From positions 124,001 through 188,000 of the forward strand of contig JAWLGR010000003.1 in the NCBI GenBank assembly GCA_041684965.1: 64,000 nucleotides of DNA, given 5' to 3'. Below the pieces are notes generated by a model. The model was not told where the DNA came from and did not search any database. It saw only the letters and a program-made list of their open reading frames with translations. This DNA comes from Mariniphaga sp041684965. GTDB taxonomy: Bacteria > Bacteroidota > Bacteroidia > Bacteroidales > Prolixibacteraceae. The first letter of the stretch is position 1; each line of letters begins with the position of its first letter. Positions 60,272 to 64,000 of the stretch are shown here, one piece after another. The translations under genes and the position numbers were made by a program.

Positions 60272-61228
60272 ATGAAGGAAATTGTAGCACCGCTACCTAA
60301 GGAGCAGATCGTTGCAGAATTAACAACTGACAAGCTGCTACGAAAAACCAATAAGGGTGGGAATGAAATATATGTCATCACACATAATGATTCACCTGCC
60401 CTGATGCATGAAATTGGCCGGTTGCGGGAGATTACTTTCCGGGATGCGGGGGGAGGAACAGGAAAAGAAACCGATATTGATACTTTTGATGTTTCAGAGG
60501 TCCCATATAAACAATTGATAGTCTGGGATCCGGAAGCTAAAGAAATTCTTGGAGGTTACCGGTATATACTTTGTTCCGAGGCTCCGGTTGATGAAAAAGG
60601 TGAAATTCAAATGGCAACATCAAAACTGTTCCATCTTTCTGATACTTTTATAAAAGAGTACCTGCCTCATACACTTGAGCTGGGACGTTCATTTGTTCAA
60701 CCTTCCTATCAATCGAGCAAAGCCGGTGCAAAAGCATTGTTTGCCCTCGACAACCTGTGGGACGGACTTGGGGCCCTCACTGTCGATCACAACGAAATTG
60801 AATATTTTTTTGGCAAAGTTACCATGTATTCTCATTTTCACAGTGAAGCAAGGAATCTTATCCAATATTTTTTCCTAAAATATTTTCGCGACAGAACCAA
60901 TCTGGTTTATCCTAAAAAACCCATAGAGTTTAACTATAACTTTGCTGAAATGAAAGCAATTTTTACGGGAGCGAACTACAGGGAAGATTATCGGATTCTT
61001 GTTCAAAAAGTCAGGCAATATGGTGAAAATGTTCCTCCACTGATTAATGCCTATATGAATCTTTCGCCCTCAATGAAGACATTTGGTACGGCAATGAATG
61101 AAGGTTTCGGTAAAGTTTTGGAAACAGGAATCATTGTAACCATTAAAGACATTTACGAGGTTAAATACGACAGACACATTGAAACCTACATCCAGGACAA
61201 AAACGAAGAATGGGATGATCCGGTTTAG
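60272..61228 (+). CDS. glsB: Glycine-lipid N-acyltransferase GlsB-like (GNAT/OlsB-related)
   Basis: A 318-residue protein of the OlsB-like GNAT group once called hemolysin-like acyltransferases. Visible are MHEIGRLREITFRDAGGGTG, IVWDPEAKEILGGYRYILC, TLELGRSFVQPSYQSSKAG and the FFGKVTMYSHFH segment. In Bacteroides thetaiotaomicron this enzyme makes N-acyl glycine, the first step of glycine lipids that matter for stress tolerance. Its partner glsA lies directly upstream (80-base gap). Its stop codon directly abuts the stop of the convergent response-regulator gene, with no terminator between. Confidence 0.82.
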   Translation: MKEIVAPLPKEQIVAELTTDKLLRKTNKGGNEIYVITHNDSPALMHEIGRLREITFRDAGGGTGKETDIDTFDVSEVPYKQLIVWDPEAKEILGGYRYILCSEAPVDEKGEIQMATSKLFHLSDTFIKEYLPHTLELGRSFVQPSYQSSKAGAKALFALDNLWDGLGALTVDHNEIEYFFGKVTMYSHFHSEARNLIQYFFLKYFRDRTNLVYPKKPIEFNYNFAEMKAIFTGANYREDYRILVQKVRQYGENVPPLINAYMNLSPSMKTFGTAMNEGFGKVLETGIIVTIKDIYEVKYDRHIETYIQDKNEEWDDPV

Positions 61229-62392
61229 CTATTTAATTGGAGCTGCAAATTTCTGTACATCTTCCCCTGTAATCTTCTGATCGCACAAAATAATCAGCCG
61301 TTCGATTACATTCCGAAACTCACGGACATTACCTGTCCAGTTAATTTTCTGAAGCTCAGCAATTGCATCATCAGTAATGGCTTTTTCAGGCATTCCGTAT
61401 TCATCACATATCTGGCTTATGAAATGACTGGCAAGCAAGGGTATATCCTCAAGTCGATCATTCAGGGAAGGAACATGTATTAAAATAACACTCAGCCGGT
61501 GATACAAATCTTCGCGAAACCGACCGTTATCTATTTCTGCTGAGATATTTTTATTGGTTGCAGCCACTACCCTCACATCCACTTTTATGGGTTTATCTCC
61601 TCCTACCCTGGAAATAATATTTTCCTGCAATGCTCTGAGAACTTTAGCCTGCGCCGACAGGCTCATATCACCAATTTCATCCAGGAAAAGGGTTCCACCA
61701 CTGGCTTGCTCAAATTTTCCTTTCCGTTGTTTCACTGCCGAAGTAAATGAACCTTTTTCATGTCCGAACAATTCGCTTTCTATCAGTTCAGAAGGTATAG
61801 CAGCGCAATTTACTTCCACAAACTGCTCCGATGCCCGATTGCTGTGGTCGTGTATGCGACGGGCAACCAGTTCTTTGCCGGTACCATTCGGGCCGGTAAT
61901 TAAAACGCGTGCATCGGTTGGTGCAACTCGGTCAGCCATTTCAATAACCTTTTTAATTGCAGGCGATTCTCCAATGATTTCAAATTTTTTACTGACTTTT
62001 TTCTTCAGGATTTTAGTCTCACTCACAAGAGTAGATTTGTCCATACCATTCCGGATGGTAATCAGTAACCGGTTCAAATCGAGCGGTTTTTCTATAAAAT
62101 CGTATGCTCCTTTTTTAATAGATTCTACAGCGGTATCAATATTTCCGTGGCCTGAAATCATAACTACCGGTGTATCAGGAGCCAGTGTATTTAACTGTTC
62201 CAATACTTCAATTCCATCCATTCCCGGCATTTTTATGTCACAAAGAACAATATCATATTCAGTTTGCCTAAACATTTCAAGACCTTTTTTGCCATCCTCT
62301 GCCAGATCTACTTCATATTTTTCATATTCCAGAATGTCTTTTAATGTATTCCGAATGCTTCTTTCATCGTCGATTACCAGTATTTTTGACAT
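61229..62392 (-). CDS. Sigma-54-dependent-type response regulator without DNA-binding domain
   Basis: A 387-residue NtrC-family protein. The receiver domain (1-120) has VIDDE, the phosphoacceptor D52 in VLCDIKMPG and the Lys in FIEKPLD. The AAA+ domain has Walker A GPNGTGKE, ELFGHEKGSFTSA and Walker B GGTLFLDEIGDMS, and ends with NWTGNVREFRNVIERL and about 20 more residues. The sigma-54 contact loop, normally GAFTGA, reads GSFTSA, and the C-terminal Fis-type helix-turn-helix is missing; normal length is near 450. It therefore may act from solution or through partner proteins. Its kinase is not in the window. A TAttTTTG element at 62413-62420 precedes it. Confidence 0.9.
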   Translation of the reverse strand: MSKILVIDDERSIRNTLKDILEYEKYEVDLAEDGKKGLEMFRQTEYDIVLCDIKMPGMDGIEVLEQLNTLAPDTPVVMISGHGNIDTAVESIKKGAYDFIEKPLDLNRLLITIRNGMDKSTLVSETKILKKKVSKKFEIIGESPAIKKVIEMADRVAPTDARVLITGPNGTGKELVARRIHDHSNRASEQFVEVNCAAIPSELIESELFGHEKGSFTSAVKQRKGKFEQASGGTLFLDEIGDMSLSAQAKVLRALQENIISRVGGDKPIKVDVRVVAATNKNISAEIDNGRFREDLYHRLSVILIHVPSLNDRLEDIPLLASHFISQICDEYGMPEKAITDDAIAELQKINWTGNVREFRNVIERLIILCDQKITGEDVQKFAAPIK

Positions 62393-62412
62393 AATCAGCT
62401 CTTTGTTTTATG

Positions 62413-62420
62413 CAAAAATA
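62413..62420 (-). promoter_or_regulatory. -7 promoter element of the response-regulator gene
   Basis: Minus-strand TATTTTTG fits TAnnTTTG, 21 bases before the start at 62392. Confidence 0.45.
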
Positions 62421-62488
62421 CCCAAAAAGAAATAGAAAAGCCTTTCAGAGGCGAATCTTTTGGTAGCTGATTGAATTGATTTTTAATC

Positions 62489-62652
62489 ATATTCAACCCC
62501 TGACGTGATTTTAAAAAAGGAAGTGAACAGATTAGTGTCGTATGTTTTCTATCCATATTTAGACCTTAACGGGATTTTGGGAAGGGGAGCCAAAGGGTTA
62601 GTCTTGACTGTTTTCCAACAATATTTAATCCCGAACAGGATTTTAAGGAGTT
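62489..62652. CRISPR. Decayed CRISPR-like remnant: three diverged repeats at 66-bp period
   Basis: ATATTCAACCCCTGACGTGATTTT (given in parts: ATATTCAACCCC + TGACGTGATTTT) starts at 62489; a diverged copy starts at 62555 (ATATTTAGACCT...GGGATTTT) and another at 62621 (ATATTTAATCCC...AGGATTTT). The distance is exactly 66 bp both times. The third copy keeps the imperfect stem AATCC/GGATT typical of type I/III repeats. Segments between the copies (about 36 bp) are unrelated to each other, as spacers are. No cas gene lies in the window. A fourth, more broken copy may lie near 62704-62730. The rest of 62393-62835 shows no gene. Confidence 0.5.
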
Positions 62653-62835
62653 CTCTCATATACAAAATCCATCTGTATCAGGAGTACTTGCCACAGCCCT
62701 TATTTCTTTAATCCACTTCAAACAGGAGTGAGTGCCACAGGTACTATCTATGGGAAGAACAGACAAATGCATTAAAAGCCTCCCATTTTCGGCCGTAAGG
62801 AATTCATTGGTCCGGTTGTATGTACAGCAACTCTT

Positions 62836-64000
62836 TCAGCAACCTCCTTTAATGGTAACGGCCTCTCTTTTGACCGGTGCTCCAATATTCTTGAGTGAGT
62901 TCACCAGGTTATCCATCTGCCGGGCTGTGGTACTGCGAAAGTGATGTGCTTCAATCTGTGATTTTGAAGCACCCTCATCAGGAGCTTCAGCCAGGTAGAA
63001 CATCTCCCTGAATTCACGGGCACTTTCCCTGAGTATCACGTTTTCTGATTTACCAATGTATTTTGCTTTTAAACAAGCCATGCGCACGAGCGTGTCGTTA
63101 TCGGCATAAAAAACATTTTTTCTCAGCCGCTGCCTGAAAAGCGGTTCATACTGCCGTTCCATCATCTGATCGAAAGGTATATTTATAGCCATTGGCAGAT
63201 GAAACGCTTCGAATTCTTCAGGTGAACGTACATCAATTATATTCAGTTCATAGTAATTATTCACAATCTCATAGGCCAGCTTATCGGCGGGTATTTCTTT
63301 AAATACGCAGGTTTGCTGGCGCCTGGCCTCTGCTATGCGGTTATTTATGATATCCTTTTTGCCCGGCAAAAAAGCAACCACAGAAAGGACAACAAACAAG
63401 GCCGCAGCCGAAAGGGCATACTTGTTCCTCATAGATAAACTTATCACAGGCTTACGATTATTGACCCTGTTCTCGATGTACCAGGTTGCTATGAAAGCAC
63501 CAACAGCCATAAGGGCAAGCAGGAATCCAAATGTAATGTCCGACATTCCCAGGTAATCGGAAATCCTCACCTGTCCCATATTATTTGCAGTATAAATTCC
63601 TTCCAGCACCGGAAAAGATTCAATAAAAGCCCAGACACCCAAAACTGCACCGATCACAAATGCAAGAGCATCGAGTTTGCCAATAGCCAGAGCACATACG
63701 CTGGTGCCAGGACAAAAGCCTCCAATGATAAACCCCGCGCCCATTATAACACCACCAATAAGGGCAGACTTAAGAAATGTAGGATTTACATAAATTACCC
63801 CCAGATCGAGCAATCCGTAATGCCCCAGCAACAATACTCCTGCCATGGCTGTAATCCCGGCAGTAAAAAACACACGCAATACAGTAAAATCGTATCCGTA
63901 AAACAGTCCAACCAGTTTTTTTGTGGACGAAAAACCTGCCTGTTCAAGGATAAAACCAAAGGCAATCCCGATAAAGAAAGCAATTACCAGACTAAATTCT
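62836..64000 (-). CDS. YeeE/YedE sulfur-transport membrane protein fused to a rhodanese-like domain (cut by window edge)
   Basis: The frame continues upstream to the last base, so the true start lies outside; the methionine-less LRVFFTAGITAM at 63879 is internal. Visible are two YeeE/YedE repeats: GFILEQAGFSSTKKLVGLFY near the edge and GFIIGGFCPGTSVCALAIGK, whose conserved cysteines pass thiosulfate- or sulfide-like sulfur through the membrane, with about seven helices. After a final helix comes a rhodanese-like domain (NIIDVRSPEEFEAFHLPMAINIPFD). At the place of the rhodanese active loop the sequence reads VFYADNDTLVRMACLKAKYIG: no Cys at the catalytic position, so this domain is probably a binding rather than a transferase module. 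The protein ends in KGGC. Confidence 0.85.
   Translation of the reverse strand, partial: EFSLVIAFFIGIAFGFILEQAGFSSTKKLVGLFYGYDFTVLRVFFTAGITAMAGVLLLGHYGLLDLGVIYVNPTFLKSALIGGVIMGAGFIIGGFCPGTSVCALAIGKLDALAFVIGAVLGVWAFIESFPVLEGIYTANNMGQVRISDYLGMSDITFGFLLALMAVGAFIATWYIENRVNNRKPVISLSMRNKYALSAAALFVVLSVVAFLPGKKDIINNRIAEARRQQTCVFKEIPADKLAYEIVNNYYELNIIDVRSPEEFEAFHLPMAINIPFDQMMERQYEPLFRQRLRKNVFYADNDTLVRMACLKAKYIGKSENVILRESAREFREMFYLAEAPDEGASKSQIEAHHFRSTTARQMDNLVNSLKNIGAPVKREAVTIKGGC

Noticed and set aside
62489..62652. Active CRISPR array
   Set aside because: Repeats differ at many positions, only three copies are seen and no cas gene is present; it can only be a remnant.
62505..62944. Plus-strand frames across the CRISPR-like remnant and the YeeE gene end
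   Set aside because: They cross the diverged repeats or lie antisense to the YeeE/rhodanese gene, without conserved features.

Overview
The window is a chromosomal segment of a Bacteroidota bacterium, probably of the Bacteroidales/Marinilabiliales side. The evidence is a set of -7 promoter elements of the TAnnTTTG type, weak Shine-Dalgarno sequences, a Rho with a large disordered insertion, a PASTA-bearing FtsI in a complete dcw cluster, the glsA/glsB glycine-lipid pair, and pyruvate:ferredoxin oxidoreductase, which points to an anaerobic or facultative life. No species is assigned.

Layout. 1-17.2 kb is ordinary chromosome: the 5' part of glyA (runs off the left edge), a small membrane protein, a CurA-like oxidoreductase, the 2-oxoglutarate dehydrogenase pair odhA-odhB, a small cupin, a decayed stretch, rho, a DUF4143-type ATPase, nifJ, a 760-bp gene-free stretch with two unusual repeat structures, and an exported-looking methyltransferase. 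17,230-38,975 is an integrated element of about 21.7 kb, bounded by a 21-bp direct repeat that is the 3' end of tRNA-Thr(CGU). The intact tRNA lies at the right end and a tyrosine integrase at the left end. No conjugation, relaxase or capsid gene was recognised. The cargo is defence: a type I restriction system (hsdM-hsdS ... hsdR) with a SIR2-HerA pair lodged between hsdS and hsdR in one overlapping operon, then a membrane protein, an HNH nuclease and a HIT protein. Facing these is a two-gene operon of an NLR-like NTPase and a small protein.

39.0-64.0 kb returns to chromosome: a Tat-type sugar isomerase-like protein, a cyclophilin, a stand-alone cobalamin methionine-synthase reactivation-like protein, an acidic protein, YqeY, and the dcw division/wall cluster read right to left (mraZ, rsmH, ftsL, ftsI, murE, mraY, murD, ftsW, murG, murC, ftsQ, ftsA, ftsZ) with a second, divergent ftsZ directly in tandem. 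Then come glsA-glsB, a sigma-54-type response regulator without a DNA-binding domain, a decayed CRISPR-like trio of repeats, and a YeeE/YedE-rhodanese fusion that runs off the right edge.

The best candidate for an undescribed system is the NLR/small-effector pair at 33.9-36.1 kb. The small protein ends in two tandem copies, 29 residues apart, of a motif (KN[IV]V...[IV]...[IL]GD) that occurs once in the NLR N-terminus just before its NTPase. This is the architecture of amyloid-templated death signalling (HET-S/NWD2 in fungi, BASS motifs in bacteria). All functional assignments are from reading the sequence; no database search was run.
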